In this document: positions 7,512 through 16,653 of the stretch, piece by piece
How the letters are laid out: every line of letters starts with the position of its first letter
How positions within the stretch are numbered: the stretch's first letter is position 1
DNA from: JANNSX01 sp041397825
Lineage (GTDB): Bacteria > Pseudomonadota > Alphaproteobacteria > Rhizobiales > Hyphomicrobiaceae
Assembly (NCBI GenBank): GCA_041397825.1
Contig: JAWKVX010000002.1
Span: 1,054,001 to 1,118,000, forward strand
Direction of reading: 5' to 3'
DNA length: 64,000 bases
The notes under the pieces: model-generated
The model's database searches: none
Seen by the model: the letters and a program-made list of their open reading frames with translations, nothing else
Told to the model about the DNA's origin: nothing
Position numbers and translations under genes: made by a program

Positions 7512-9239
7512 ATGCGCAACCGGATTCTCGCAGCTATCGCAGCCTTCTGCGCCGCTTCTCTGTGGCTCGCCGGCCCGGCTGCGGCCGCCAAGCGGATCGC
7601 TCTCGTCGTCGGCAACGACGACTACGTCAATCTGACGAAGCTCGGCAAGGCCGTCAACGATTCCCGGGCCGTCGGCCAGGCGCTGGAGGAGATCGGCTTC
7701 TCGGTGATTTCGGCGGAGAACACGACCCGTCGCGAGATGAACCGGCGCATGTCCGAGCTCGACAGCTCGATTGCGCCGGGCGATTCGGTGTTCTTCTTCT
7801 TCGCCGGACACGGCGTCGCCATCGGCGCCGAGAACTATCTGCTTCCGACGGACATCCCCAAGCCGCGCGAGGGCGAGGAGGGGCTCGTTCGAGATGAGGC
7901 CCATAGCGTCGACAGCATCATCGAGCGCATCCGCAGCCGCGGCGCCGCTGTTTCCATGATCGTGCTCGACGCCTGTCGCGACAATCCGTTTGCCGCCTCC
8001 GGCACCCGCAATCTCGGTTCCCAGCGCGGTCTTGCGCGGGTCGAGGCGCCGGACGGCGTGTTCGTGCTCTACTCGGCCGGCATCGGCCAGACGGCGCTCG
8101 ACGCGCTCGGACCCGATGACCGCGATCAGAACAGCGTTTTCACGCGCAAGCTCGTGCCGCTCCTGCGTACGACCGGCATGACGCATGTGGCTCTCGCCAA
8201 GACGGTCCAGCAGCAAGTCGATCATTTGGCGAGCACCGTCCATCACCCGCAGCAGCCGGCCTACTATGACCAGATCATCGGCGAGATCGTGCTGAAGCCC
8301 CAGCAGGAGATCGTGACCTCGCAGGCGAGCCCGACGCCGATGTCGGAGGCCGCCGCCGCCTGGGTTACCGTCAACAACTCGAAGAGCATCGCCGTGCTCG
8401 AGGCGTATATCGAGCGGTTCAAGGGTACGGTCTTTGCCGATCTGGCTCAGGCGCGACTTGACGAGGTGAAGCGGGCCCAGGTCGCGACCCTCGTCGACCG
8501 CACCATCGCCGTCGAGGCCAAGTCGGAAAAGGCTTCGGACCCGGCTGCGACGAGCGCCAGCGAGCCGGCCTCGGTCGCACCGGAGATAGCGACCGTCGAA
8601 GAAAGCGGGGCGATCGCCGGTTCCGAGACAACCGAAATTGCCGCCATCGAGTCGGCCCCGACCGCCGAGGAGGCGACGGAGGCGGCGCAAGAGATTGATC
8701 CGACCTTGCTTGCTCAGCAGCTACAGACCGAGCTCGCGCGAGTTGGCTGCTATCAGGGCAAGGTCGATGGCGACTGGGGCCGCCGTAGTGCCTCGGCGCT
8801 CGACAGCTTCAACGCCGCGACCGGCCTGGAGCTCGACGTTTCCCAGCCGACCGGGGAGGCGCTCGAGAAGGTGTTGGCGTCCCAGGAGGCCATCTGTGAG
8901 GCAAGGACCTGCTCAGAAGGGCTCGAGCTCGACGGTGACGGCAACTGCGTCAAGCCGGCGGGATCGGTCAAGAAGAAGGTGATCCGCGCCAAGCCGAAGT
9001 CCGAGCCGAAGGTGACGAGGTCGAAGCCAAAATCCGAGCCGAAGGTGACGAAGGCAAGGCCGAAGTCCGAGCCGAAGGCCGTCAAGAAGGCGACGACCAC
9101 GCGCAAGACGAAGACGGTCACGACGGAGCAGCCGAAGCGCAAATCGATGATGACGAAGTCCGGCAAGTTCGACTGCGCCATCTACGGCACCAACACGGCA
9201 CTGCAGGATCTGCATCGCCGGCAGGGGCACTGCGAGTAG
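7512..9239 (+). CDS. Secreted caspase-like (C14) peptidase with PG-binding-like domain
   Basis: A 575-residue exported protein. Residues 1-26 form a signal peptide ending at AAAA/KR. Residues 27-260 are a caspase/metacaspase p20-like domain: KRIALVVGNDDY opens it, catalytic His100 is in FFFFAGHGV and catalytic Cys155 in VLDACRDNPF. An Ala/Glu-rich linker (about 330-395) follows. A region resembling a peptidoglycan-binding domain (about 396-460, VGCYQGKVDGDWGRRSASAL) comes next, then a Lys-rich tail with three 11-residue repeats, and a Cys-containing end. The ATG at 7512 is set by GGGGAGGAGG just upstream and by the signal peptide; the frame opens earlier without conserved sequence. Such bacterial orthocaspases cleave after basic residues; the target here is unknown. 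It is transcribed alone, convergent with the thiolase. Confidence 0.85.
   Translation: MRNRILAAIAAFCAASLWLAGPAAAAKRIALVVGNDDYVNLTKLGKAVNDSRAVGQALEEIGFSVISAENTTRREMNRRMSELDSSIAPGDSVFFFFAGHGVAIGAENYLLPTDIPKPREGEEGLVRDEAHSVDSIIERIRSRGAAVSMIVLDACRDNPFAASGTRNLGSQRGLARVEAPDGVFVLYSAGIGQTALDALGPDDRDQNSVFTRKLVPLLRTTGMTHVALAKTVQQQVDHLASTVHHPQQPAYYDQIIGEIVLKPQQEIVTSQASPTPMSEAAAAWVTVNNSKSIAVLEAYIERFKGTVFADLAQARLDEVKRAQVATLVDRTIAVEAKSEKASDPAATSASEPASVAPEIATVEESGAIAGSETTEIAAIESAPTAEEATEAAQEIDPTLLAQQLQTELARVGCYQGKVDGDWGRRSASALDSFNAATGLELDVSQPTGEALEKVLASQEAICEARTCSEGLELDGDGNCVKPAGSVKKKVIRAKPKSEPKVTRSKPKSEPKVTKARPKSEPKAVKKATTTRKTKTVTTEQPKRKSMMTKSGKFDCAIYGTNTALQDLHRRQGHCE
8988..9086 (+). repeat. Three tandem 33-bp coding repeats in the caspase-like gene
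   Basis: Three consecutive 33-base units (8988-9020, 9021-9053, 9054-9086) encode AKPKSEPKVTR, SKPKSEPKVTK and ARPKSEPKAVK. The core PKSEPK is invariant. They make a strongly basic tail that could bind wall polymers or nucleic acid, and as a repeat tract they may vary in copy number between strains. Confidence 0.85.
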
Positions 9240-9285
9240 GCGTCGGTCTCGGGCGACGTCTCGGCCGGGAAGCGCTCCAGCCGTC

Positions 9286-10470
9286 TCAGGCGCGTTCGAG
9301 CACCACCGCCGTCGCCTCGCCGCCACCGATGCAGATGCCGGCGACGCCGCGGCGCTTCTCATGCTGGCGCATCGCATTCAGAAGCGCGATGATGATGCGT
9401 GCTCCCGACGCACCGATCGGATGACCGAGTGCGCAGGCTCCGCCGTTGACGTTGAGCCTTTCGTGCGGAATGTCGAGATCGCGCATCGCCGCCATCGCGA
9501 CCACGGCGAAAGCTTCGTTGACCTCGAAGAGATCGATGTCCTTGGCGGCCCAGCCGGCCTTGTCGAGAGCCTTGCGTATCGCTGGCGCCGGTGCGGTCGT
9601 GAACCAAGCCGGCGATTGCGCATGGCCAGCCTGGCTGACGAGCGTTGCCAGGATCGGCATGCCCGCTTTCTCCGCGACGTCCCGGCGGGCGATGACGAGT
9701 GCGGCGGCGCCGTCCGAGATCGAGGAGGACGAGGCCGCTGTCACCGTGCCGTCGCTGCGAAAGGCCGGCCGGAGCTTCGGGATCTGCTCCGGCTTCGCCT
9801 TGCGCGGCTGCTCGTCGGAGGAGACGGACTCGTGACCCCCTTTGACCGGCACATCGACTGCGACGATCTCGCCGTCGAAGGCGCCGCTCTCCGCCGCAGC
9901 CTTGGCACGCCTCAGGCTCTCAATGGCGTAGGCGTCCTGCATGGCACGGGTGAATTGATACTGGCTCGCGGTGTCCTCGGCATAGGTGCCCATCGAGCGG
10001 CCGGAGTCGTAGGCGTCCTCAAGGCCGTCCAGCGCCATGTGATCGTAGGTGGTGACATGGCCGTACTTGTTGCCGGTCCTCAGCTTCGGCATCAGGTAAG
10101 GCGCATTGCTCATGCTCTCCATACCGCCCGCGACGATGATGGCGGCGTTGCCAGCCCGGATGGCATCGGCGCCCTGCATGAGCGCCTGCATGCCGGAGCC
10201 GCACATCTTGTTGATGGTGATGGCGCCGACCGAGTCGGGGATGCCGGCCTTGCGGCTGGCCTGACGCGCTGGCGCCTGTCCCTGGCCGGCCGGCAGCACG
10301 CAACCCATAACCACCTGGTCGATCGCCTCGGGCTGAACCTTGGACCGGACCAGTGCGCTCTTGATGGCGGCGGCGCCGAGCGTCGAGGCCGGAATCGCCG
10401 AAAGCTCGCCCAGGAGACCACCGCATGGCGTCCGAGCCATGCCCGTGATGACGACATCATTGGAGTTCAT
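9286..10470 (-). CDS. Acetyl-CoA acetyltransferase (thiolase)
   Basis: Thiolase of 394 aa that condenses or cleaves acyl-CoA thioesters. The acyl-accepting cysteine is Cys90 in INKMCGSGMQA. His350 is in CALGHPIGASGA, and the second catalytic cysteine, Cys380, is in GICIGGGEATA. The length and the NVNGGA block fit the biosynthetic/degradative acetyl-CoA C-acetyltransferase group; chain-length preference cannot be read from the sequence. Its ATG at 10468-10470 follows the stop of the upstream flavoenzyme by nine bases, so the two form an operon. This points to a catabolic pathway ending in acyl-CoA rather than to PHB synthesis, since no phaB or phaC is present. Confidence 0.93.
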   Translation of the reverse strand: MNSNDVVITGMARTPCGGLLGELSAIPASTLGAAAIKSALVRSKVQPEAIDQVVMGCVLPAGQGQAPARQASRKAGIPDSVGAITINKMCGSGMQALMQGADAIRAGNAAIIVAGGMESMSNAPYLMPKLRTGNKYGHVTTYDHMALDGLEDAYDSGRSMGTYAEDTASQYQFTRAMQDAYAIESLRRAKAAAESGAFDGEIVAVDVPVKGGHESVSSDEQPRKAKPEQIPKLRPAFRSDGTVTAASSSSISDGAAALVIARRDVAEKAGMPILATLVSQAGHAQSPAWFTTAPAPAIRKALDKAGWAAKDIDLFEVNEAFAVVAMAAMRDLDIPHERLNVNGGACALGHPIGASGARIIIALLNAMRQHEKRRGVAGICIGGGEATAVVLERA

Positions 10471-10479
10471 CAGAACCTC

Positions 10480-12471
10480 TCAGATCTTGAGCGCCAGCTC
10501 GCGCGCCTCGTAGATTGCCATGCCGGCGGTGCGGGCGTGGATGGCGTCGCCGAGCGAGTGGAGGGCGATGCCGCTGCCCTCGAGCTCACGGGACAGCCGG
10601 TCCTCGGGAACGTTCGTCGTAGCGGTGACGAGCGTGTCGAACTCGCGAACCTCCTCATCGCCAGTATAGAGGTTGACGAGAGTCGCCTTGCCATTGTCCC
10701 AGGACTTGACGGCCGTTGCGAGTAGGACTTCGATGCCCAGCTTCGCCATGCGCTCGCGCGTCGTATCGCCGGTCGCCGAATAGTCGAGCTGAGCGGCTGC
10801 CTTCTCCGACGCCGTGGCGATCGTGACCTGATGACGCTGCTTGGCGAGATGGAGGGCGGTGCCGGTCGCCGGCCACCAGCCGTTGATGTCATCGAGGATA
10901 AGAACATTCGTGCCGGGCGTCACATTGCCTTCGAGTACGTCATGTACGGTGGTGACGGTGTCCTGATCGGCGCCCGGCAGCTTGTCGAGATGCGGCATGG
11001 AGCGTTGCCAACCGGTCCGGTTGGGCTGGGACCCCGTGGCCAGAACGACGACATCGACACCAGCGTCTCTGATGTCGTCCGCCGTCATCTCGCGCTTAAG
11101 CTCGACGCGCACTTGCATCTTCTCGAGCTGTTTCAAATACCAGTTGAGCAGGAAGCCAATCTCGCCACGTTCCGGCTGGCCGGCGGCCAGCCGGAATTGC
11201 CCACCGAGCTCTGCATTCCGCTCCACCAGCCGGACACGGTGTCCGCGCTCGGCCGCCGCCCGGGCTACCTCGAGACCCGCCGGGCCGCCGCCGACCACCA
11301 GCACGTCCTTGGGCGTCTTGGATGATTTCAGCTTGTCGCCATCCCATTTGCTCTCGCGTGCCACCGACGGATTGACGAGGCATGAGATCCAATAGTCGCG
11401 CATGCGCCGGCCGATGCAGAGCTGATTGCAGGAGATGCAGGGCCGGATGTCCTCCGAGCGGCCTTCCTTGGCCTTGTTGACCATATGCGGATCGGCGATT
11501 TGCCCACGGACGATCGAGACCAGATCGCATTGGCCCTCCTTCAATACCTTTTCGGCATTGAAGGGTGCTTTGATGCGAGCTTCCATCGTCACCTTCGCAT
11601 GCTTGGCAACGGCCTTTATCGCGGCGGTATCGTCGCGGCCAACGAGCAGCGGGAAGTGGAAGCTCGGCACGATCTTGGAGAATTGATTGAGATAGCTGCC
11701 GGTGCCGACCGAGTAATAGTCGATGAGGCCCCTGGCATCGAGCCAGGAGACGATTTCCTGCTTGTTCTCGGTGGAGAGGCCGCCTGGATAGGGTTCCGGT
11801 CCCGAGATGGTCATGCCGACGATAAAGTCGTCTCCGGCCATCTTGCGGATGCCCTCGGCGATGCGCACGCTGAAGCGCAACCGATTCTCCAGCGAGCCGC
11901 CCCATTGGTCGCTACGCCGGTTGGTGATCGGGCTCCAGAACTGGTCGATCAGGCAATTGTAGCCAGCAAACAGATCGACGCCGTCGAAGCCTGAATCGCG
12001 GTCGCGGCGGGCCTGCTCGATGAAAGCTGCGATCAGCTCCTCGATCTCGGCCTCGCTCATGGCGTGGCTGCCCCAGGGATCGTGCATGGACGGCATGCCT
12101 GATGGCGACCAGTAGGGCGCCCAGGAGTTGTCTTGGTCGCCGTGCCCACCGACATGGTAGATTTGGTGGATCATGGTCGTGTCGTGGCTGTGGCACTCGT
12201 CCGTGATCTTGCGGAAGTGCGGGATGATCTCGTCCGTGCCGTGCAACAGGTTCCCACGGATGAGCACGCCCGTTTTGTGGGGCGGTGCGGGCTCGACGAC
12301 GATCATGGCAGCCCCGCCCCGGGCACGCTCGCGGTAGTAGCCGAAGTGCCGCTCACCAGGGATGCCTTCGTGACTCATGTTGGCCGTATGGGCACCGAAG
12401 ACGATCCGGTTCTTGAGCGTGCGGTGGCGGAGCTTCAGTGGCGAGAAGACGTGCGGGTAGGGTGTCGTCAT
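10480..12471 (-). CDS. TMADH/2,4-dienoyl-CoA reductase-type FMN/4Fe-4S/FAD oxidoreductase
   Basis: A 663-residue oxidoreductase of the old-yellow-enzyme family with the long architecture of trimethylamine dehydrogenase, dienoyl-CoA reductase and N-methylproline demethylase. Residues 1-340 form the FMN TIM barrel (PLKLRHRTLKNRIVFG, GFDGVDLFAGYNCLIDQFWS, RSDQWGGSLENR). The 4Fe-4S cluster ligands are C345, C348, C352 and C364 (C-x2-C-x3-C-x11-C). A FAD/NAD-binding part begins with VVGGGPAGLEVARAAAERG near 394. The HxxGGHG-type loop (HVGGHGDQ) resembles amine-demethylating members more than fatty-acid dienoyl reductases, so I favour an N-methyl amine or betaine substrate, without proof. The ATG at 12469-12471 directly precedes the conserved PYPHVFSPLKL; an upstream extension of the frame is not conserved. 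It is upstream of the thiolase in one operon. Confidence 0.85.
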   Translation of the reverse strand: MTTPYPHVFSPLKLRHRTLKNRIVFGAHTANMSHEGIPGERHFGYYRERARGGAAMIVVEPAPPHKTGVLIRGNLLHGTDEIIPHFRKITDECHSHDTTMIHQIYHVGGHGDQDNSWAPYWSPSGMPSMHDPWGSHAMSEAEIEELIAAFIEQARRDRDSGFDGVDLFAGYNCLIDQFWSPITNRRSDQWGGSLENRLRFSVRIAEGIRKMAGDDFIVGMTISGPEPYPGGLSTENKQEIVSWLDARGLIDYYSVGTGSYLNQFSKIVPSFHFPLLVGRDDTAAIKAVAKHAKVTMEARIKAPFNAEKVLKEGQCDLVSIVRGQIADPHMVNKAKEGRSEDIRPCISCNQLCIGRRMRDYWISCLVNPSVARESKWDGDKLKSSKTPKDVLVVGGGPAGLEVARAAAERGHRVRLVERNAELGGQFRLAAGQPERGEIGFLLNWYLKQLEKMQVRVELKREMTADDIRDAGVDVVVLATGSQPNRTGWQRSMPHLDKLPGADQDTVTTVHDVLEGNVTPGTNVLILDDINGWWPATGTALHLAKQRHQVTIATASEKAAAQLDYSATGDTTRERMAKLGIEVLLATAVKSWDNGKATLVNLYTGDEEVREFDTLVTATTNVPEDRLSRELEGSGIALHSLGDAIHARTAGMAIYEARELALKI

Positions 12472-12638
12472 GGCTTGACCTGAGTTTTCTGGCTTCCGGG
12501 AAACCTTAGCGCAGGTCGGCGGTTGCCGACAGCGGGCAAAGATGAAGAATGGCTGCAATGCAGGTTCAGAGCGGGTTCACAGTCGGGCCTGCCCAATCGG
12601 CCTTGCGGGGTGGGATAGATTTGAGAAGGACAATCGAC

Positions 12639-12953
12639 ATGCCTCGTTGCAACCTGCTCGCAGCCGCGGCGCTCTTGGTCGTAGGACTCATGCCGGCCTC
12701 GCCCGCAACCGCAACCACCGGCCCCGGATGCTATCGGATCGTCGACGTGCCTGAGTGGGACGTGCTGAACGTGCGGAAGTGGGGGTCGGCACGGGCGCCG
12801 ATCGTGCTCGCCCTGTCGCCCAAGACTTACGGCATCATTTCCAGTCGTGGCGCTTGTAAATCGGGTTGGTGTCCGGTCAACGTCACGGACGGCGATGGGA
12901 CACGTCGCGGCTGGATCAAGGGCAAGTTTCTCGCCCCAAACGAGTGCCCGTGA
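12639..12953 (+). CDS. Small secreted SH3-like protein
   Basis: A 104-residue protein with a signal peptide at about residues 1-28 (LLAAAALLVVGLMPASPATA). The mature part, CYRIVDVPEWDVLNVRKWG to RGWIKGKFLAP, has the pattern of a bacterial SH3 domain (VLNVR, GWI.GKFL). It has Cys residues in GPGCYR, RGACKSGWC and NECP that could form disulfides in the periplasm. Such domains often bind peptidoglycan peptides. The ATG at 12639 is chosen for the signal peptide and GAGAAGGA upstream; the frame opens earlier at 12549. It is a single gene between divergent and parallel catabolic genes. No partner is evident. Confidence 0.75.
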   Translation: MPRCNLLAAAALLVVGLMPASPATATTGPGCYRIVDVPEWDVLNVRKWGSARAPIVLALSPKTYGIISSRGACKSGWCPVNVTDGDGTRRGWIKGKFLAPNECP

Positions 12954-13034
12954 AGCTCGCCGGTCTCGACGGGATGGGGTGCCCTGGCTAAGCCGTTTCC
13001 TGTTGGTACACTCATTCGGCATTGGAAGACGAGC

Positions 13035-14453
13035 ATGGATACCAATTGGCTTCGCAATTGGGGCCGCCGCGCCGCCGATTGGGGCGCCGACTATCTGGCG
13101 ACGGTCCGGGACCGGCCGGTCCGCGCCCGGACGGCGCCCGGCGACATCGCCCGTCGGATCCCATCGACGCCGCCCGAGCTTGCGGAGGACATGGCGACGA
13201 TCTTCGCCGATTTCGAGCGGATCATTCCGCCCGGCATCACGCACTGGCAGCATCCGCGCTTCTTCGCCTATTTTCCCGCCAATGCAAGCCCGCCCTCGGT
13301 CGTCGCCGAATATCTGACGGCGGCGATCGCGGCGCAGGGCATGCTCTGGCAGACCTCGCCAGCGGCCACCGAGCTCGAGACCGCGGTCACCCAGTGGCTC
13401 CGGCAGATGATCGGCCTGTCGGACGGCTTTCACGGCGTCATCCAGGACACCGCCTCGACGGCGACCTTCGCCGCCATTTTGACCGGCCGCGAGAAGGCGC
13501 TCGGGTTTACCGGCAACGCACAAGGGCTCGCCGGCCAGCCGCCGGTCAGGGTCTATGCCTCCGACCAGGTGCATTCCTCGATCGACAAGGCCTGCTGGAT
13601 GGCCGGCATCGGCCAGGACAATCTCGTCAAAGTGGAAACGCGTGGGCCGCATCTCGCCATGGACCCGGCCGCGCTCGAGGCCGCGATCGAGGTGGATCGC
13701 GCAGTCGGCCGCCGGCCCGCCGTCGTCGTCGCGGCCCTCGGCGGCACAAGCGTCGGCGCCTCCGATGACATTGCCGCGGTCGCCGAGGTTGCCCGGAAGC
13801 ACGGGCTCCACCTGCATGTCGATGCCGCATGGGCCGGCAGCGCCATGATCTGTCCGGAACTCCGACATTGGATGGCCGGTGCTGAGCAGGCCGACAGCTT
13901 GGTGTTCAATCCGCACAAATGGCTGATGACCAACTTCGACTGCTCCGTGCTGTTTCTGCGCGATCCCGAGGCGCTCGTCAGGACTCTCGGGATCCGGCCG
14001 TCGTATCTGGCGACCCACGGCCATGACGGCATCCTCAACTACAGCGAGTGGTCGCCGCAGCTCGGACGGCGGTTCCGTGCCTTGAAGCTGTGGTTCGTCA
14101 TTCGTGCCTATGGAGTCGAGGGATTGCGGTCGATCATCCGCCGGCATATCGCAATGGCCGAGAGGCTCGCCCAAAGCATCGCCGCCGTTCCCGGCCTCGA
14201 GATCGTGACGCCGCCGATGCTGTCGCTCTTCACCTTCCGGCTGGTCCGTCCCGGCCTCGATTCCGAGGCACTCGACGCCCTCAACCAGCGCCTCCTCAAT
14301 GCCATCAACGACGACGGCCGCACCTATCTGACGCCGACACGGCACGCCGGCCAGCTCGTGATCCGCGTCCAGATCGGCCAGACCGAGACGACCGAGGCCG
14401 ATGTCGACATCGCCTTCGCCGCCATCAAGGAGCTGGCCGGCGCGCTGGCTTAG
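13035..14453 (+). CDS. PLP-dependent aromatic-amino-acid-type decarboxylase
   Basis: Group II pyridoxal-phosphate decarboxylase, 472 aa, close in layout to aromatic L-amino-acid (DOPA/tryptophan/tyrosine) decarboxylases. The N-terminal block PPGITHWQHPRFFAYFPANA (about 65-84) is typical of the DDC group. His180 in SDQVHSSIDKA should stack on the PLP ring. HVDAAWAG (261-268) holds the Asp that pairs with the ring nitrogen, and NPHKWLMTNFDC carries the Schiff-base Lys295. The product would be an aryl- or alkylamine; the amino acid used cannot be decided. It starts at ATG 13035 and ends six bases before the convergent SDR gene. No transporter or amine oxidase is adjacent. Confidence 0.9.
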   Translation: MDTNWLRNWGRRAADWGADYLATVRDRPVRARTAPGDIARRIPSTPPELAEDMATIFADFERIIPPGITHWQHPRFFAYFPANASPPSVVAEYLTAAIAAQGMLWQTSPAATELETAVTQWLRQMIGLSDGFHGVIQDTASTATFAAILTGREKALGFTGNAQGLAGQPPVRVYASDQVHSSIDKACWMAGIGQDNLVKVETRGPHLAMDPAALEAAIEVDRAVGRRPAVVVAALGGTSVGASDDIAAVAEVARKHGLHLHVDAAWAGSAMICPELRHWMAGAEQADSLVFNPHKWLMTNFDCSVLFLRDPEALVRTLGIRPSYLATHGHDGILNYSEWSPQLGRRFRALKLWFVIRAYGVEGLRSIIRRHIAMAERLAQSIAAVPGLEIVTPPMLSLFTFRLVRPGLDSEALDALNQRLLNAINDDGRTYLTPTRHAGQLVIRVQIGQTETTEADVDIAFAAIKELAGALA

Positions 14454-14459
14454 CGGAGG

Positions 14460-15221
14460 CTATGCCGTCGTCCGGCCGCCGGCCGCATCGATGATCGTGC
14501 CCGTGACGTAGGAGGCGTCCTCCGACAGGAGCCAGAGCACGCAATGGCTGATCTCGCGTGCCGTTCCGAGCCGGCCCATGGGCATGGCCTTGATCGCAGT
14601 CTCGAGGAATTGCGGGTCCTCCTTGCGCGTCAGCTCGATCATCTCGGTTTCCGTGAAGCCCGGGCGCACGCCGTTGACGCGGATGCCCTCGCCGCCGACC
14701 TCCTTGGCGAGCCCGGTCGTCATGACGTCGACCGCCGCCTTCGATCCGGCATAGTCGATATAGGCGCCGGGCCCGCCATTGCGCGCGGCGCCGGAGGAGA
14801 TGTTGACGATGGCGCCGCCCTTGCCGCCATGTCGCGTCGACATGCGCCGGACGGCCTCCTGGCAACAGTAGAAGAGGCCGAAGACGTTGACCTCGAACGT
14901 CGCCACCAGATCCTCGGGCCTCGTCTCGTCGAGCCGGCCCTGCGTGTAGCCGACGCCCGCGTTGTTGACGAGGGCGTCGATCGGGCCGAGCCGCTCGTCG
15001 ATCTCGGCGAACATGCGCGCGACCTCGGTTTGCTTTGCGACGTTCGCCTGGAAAATCTCGGCCTTGCCGCCTTGCCTCTTGATGAGATCGGCGACCTCCT
15101 CGGCCTTCGCCTTGCTCGAGTGATAGTTGACGGCAACCGCGTAGCCGCGCTCTGCGGCGAGCAGCGCCGTGTCGCGGCCGATGCCGCGCGAGGCGCCGGT
15201 GATGAGAACGGTCTTCGGCAT
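14460..15221 (-). CDS. SDR-family oxidoreductase (classical)
   Basis: Classical short-chain dehydrogenase/reductase of 253 aa. The cofactor motif TGASRGIG is at 9-16, NNAG at 86-89, the catalytic serines near 142-143 (NISSGAA), and Tyr157-x3-Lys161 in YIDYAGSKAA. The Arg after TGAS and no acid at the end of beta-2 (AVNYHSSKAKA) suggest NADP(H). The C-terminal SYVTGTIIDAAGGRTT is the usual SDR ending. The substrate cannot be told. GAAGGAG stands before ATG 15219-15221. It follows the crotonase gene on the same strand with a 55-base gap, so the two may share a transcript. Confidence 0.92.
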   Translation of the reverse strand: MPKTVLITGASRGIGRDTALLAAERGYAVAVNYHSSKAKAEEVADLIKRQGGKAEIFQANVAKQTEVARMFAEIDERLGPIDALVNNAGVGYTQGRLDETRPEDLVATFEVNVFGLFYCCQEAVRRMSTRHGGKGGAIVNISSGAARNGGPGAYIDYAGSKAAVDVMTTGLAKEVGGEGIRVNGVRPGFTETEMIELTRKEDPQFLETAIKAMPMGRLGTAREISHCVLWLLSEDASYVTGTIIDAAGGRTTA

Positions 15222-15276
15222 ATCGCAACTCCTTCACCGTGAGAGGTTTCGCCGGGGGCTGGCGACCGGATATCGC

Positions 15277-16092
15277 CTATTTGCCCTTCCATCGGGGCGG
15301 GCGCTTCTCGGCGAAGGCGCGCGGCCCCTCGATGAAATCCTCGGACGCCATCATCTGCTCGAAGACGGGAACGCCGCTCTTGCCCTTCTTGGCGCGGGCG
15401 AGCGCCTCCTCGATGCTGACATGCTGCGTCGCGCGAACCGTCGCTTTGAGGGCCCGAATGGCGAGCGGCGCGCCGAGCGCGATCCGGCCAGCCATCTCGA
15501 GCGCCGTCGCCTTCAGCTCGGACCGAGGAACGATCCGGTGCACGAGCCCCCAGCGCTCGGCCTCGTCCACTTCCATGCGCCGGCCGGTCAGGATCATCTC
15601 CATGGCGACGTTGACCGGCAGCTTGCGCGTCAGCCACTGATAGCCGCCGACATCGGGGAGAAAGCCGCGCTGCAGCTCGGGCAGCAGGAAATAGCTGTCC
15701 TCGGCAGCGATGATGACATCGCAGGCGAGCGACATCTCGAAGCCGCCGCCGACGACCGCGCCGTGCACGGCGGCGATGACGGGCTTGTCGAGCGCCCAGT
15801 TCTCGGCGATGCCGCCGAATCCGCCGGGGCCGAGGCCGAGTTCGGGATCATGATCCCAAGCCGGGTCCCAGCTCTCATTCGCCTGCTCCTTCAGGTCGTA
15901 GCCGGCTGAGAAGATGCGGTCGAGCGCGCTCATCAGCACGCCACAGACGAGGCCGTCGTCGGTCTGCAGCATATCGTAGGCCCGCCAGAGCGCCCGGCTG
16001 AACGGCCGGTTGATGGCATTGGCCTTGGGCCGGTTCATGGTGATGACAAGCGTCTTGCCGTGACGCTCGGTTGAGACCTCGCTGGTCGACAT
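15277..16092 (-). CDS. Enoyl-CoA hydratase/isomerase (crotonase) family protein
   Basis: Crotonase-fold acyl-CoA enzyme, 271 aa. The oxyanion-hole blocks are visible: MSALDRIFSAGYDLKEQ and AAVHGAVVGGGFEMSLACD, followed by AAEDSYFLLPELQRGFLPD. Family members hydrate, isomerise or hydrolyse CoA thioesters. The layout (YDLKE, LPELQRGFLPDVGG) recalls carnitinyl-CoA dehydratase-like and enoyl-CoA hydratase proteins, but the substrate is open. The ATG at 16090-16092 (MSTSEVSTERHGKTLVI) gives the normal family start; the frame extends upstream without conserved residues. It lies upstream of the SDR gene, and a long non-coding repeat tract begins beyond its start. Confidence 0.92.
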   Translation of the reverse strand: MSTSEVSTERHGKTLVITMNRPKANAINRPFSRALWRAYDMLQTDDGLVCGVLMSALDRIFSAGYDLKEQANESWDPAWDHDPELGLGPGGFGGIAENWALDKPVIAAVHGAVVGGGFEMSLACDVIIAAEDSYFLLPELQRGFLPDVGGYQWLTRKLPVNVAMEMILTGRRMEVDEAERWGLVHRIVPRSELKATALEMAGRIALGAPLAIRALKATVRATQHVSIEEALARAKKGKSGVPVFEQMMASEDFIEGPRAFAEKRPPRWKGK

Positions 16093-16630
16093 CGGCGCTC
16101 CATGCTGCGGGGTGGTGCGGGACGGCAAGGCTGTCACAGGCATCCGGCGCGAGGCAAGGGGGGAGCGGCCCATCCCCGAGGTCCCTCGATCCCGCCCTCT
16201 GCCCTTCGCCGGGCCCGCGCCCGGCAAGCCAACGCTCCGCCCGGCCCCGCACCGCGACCGGTGCCAGGCTCGAAAGATCGAGGGGCGCGGGGCGGCCGGT
16301 CAGCCGCTTGCGCAAGCAACAAGAAGGCGGCCGAGGACCGCCCCGCGACGGCGTTTTCGGAGCTCATCCAGGTCCACCTCACAAGCCGAGCTGCTTCGGG
16401 GAGAGGCGTCTCACCCTCTCCGGGACCAGGTGCATACCCTGCCGCCCGGCGCGCGCGTGACGCGCCGTCCGGCAGACGCCGTGTCCTCCCGCACTGCCGT
16501 GACGCCTCGCGAGCAACGCCCTCGCCGGGGGACCGCAACGAGTATCCGCGAGGTTTTGGGGGCGGGGATAAGTGTTTTCCGGGGGGCTTTGCGAATTGTG
16601 GCACAGGCGCCGAGGCCGGTGGTCCGCGCG
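16093..16630. other. Non-coding tract upstream of the crotonase gene
   Basis: About 540 bases with no supportable gene. Open frames on both strands are Pro/Arg-rich, overlap each other and show no family motif or ribosome site. Near 16397-16425 there is a short GGGGAGAGG...CCTCTCC-like inverted segment, probably a relative of the palindromes to the right. The crotonase promoter should be at the left end, but I cannot point to it. Confidence 0.55.
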
Positions 16631-16653
16631 GTCAGGGACGTACCGTGCATCCG

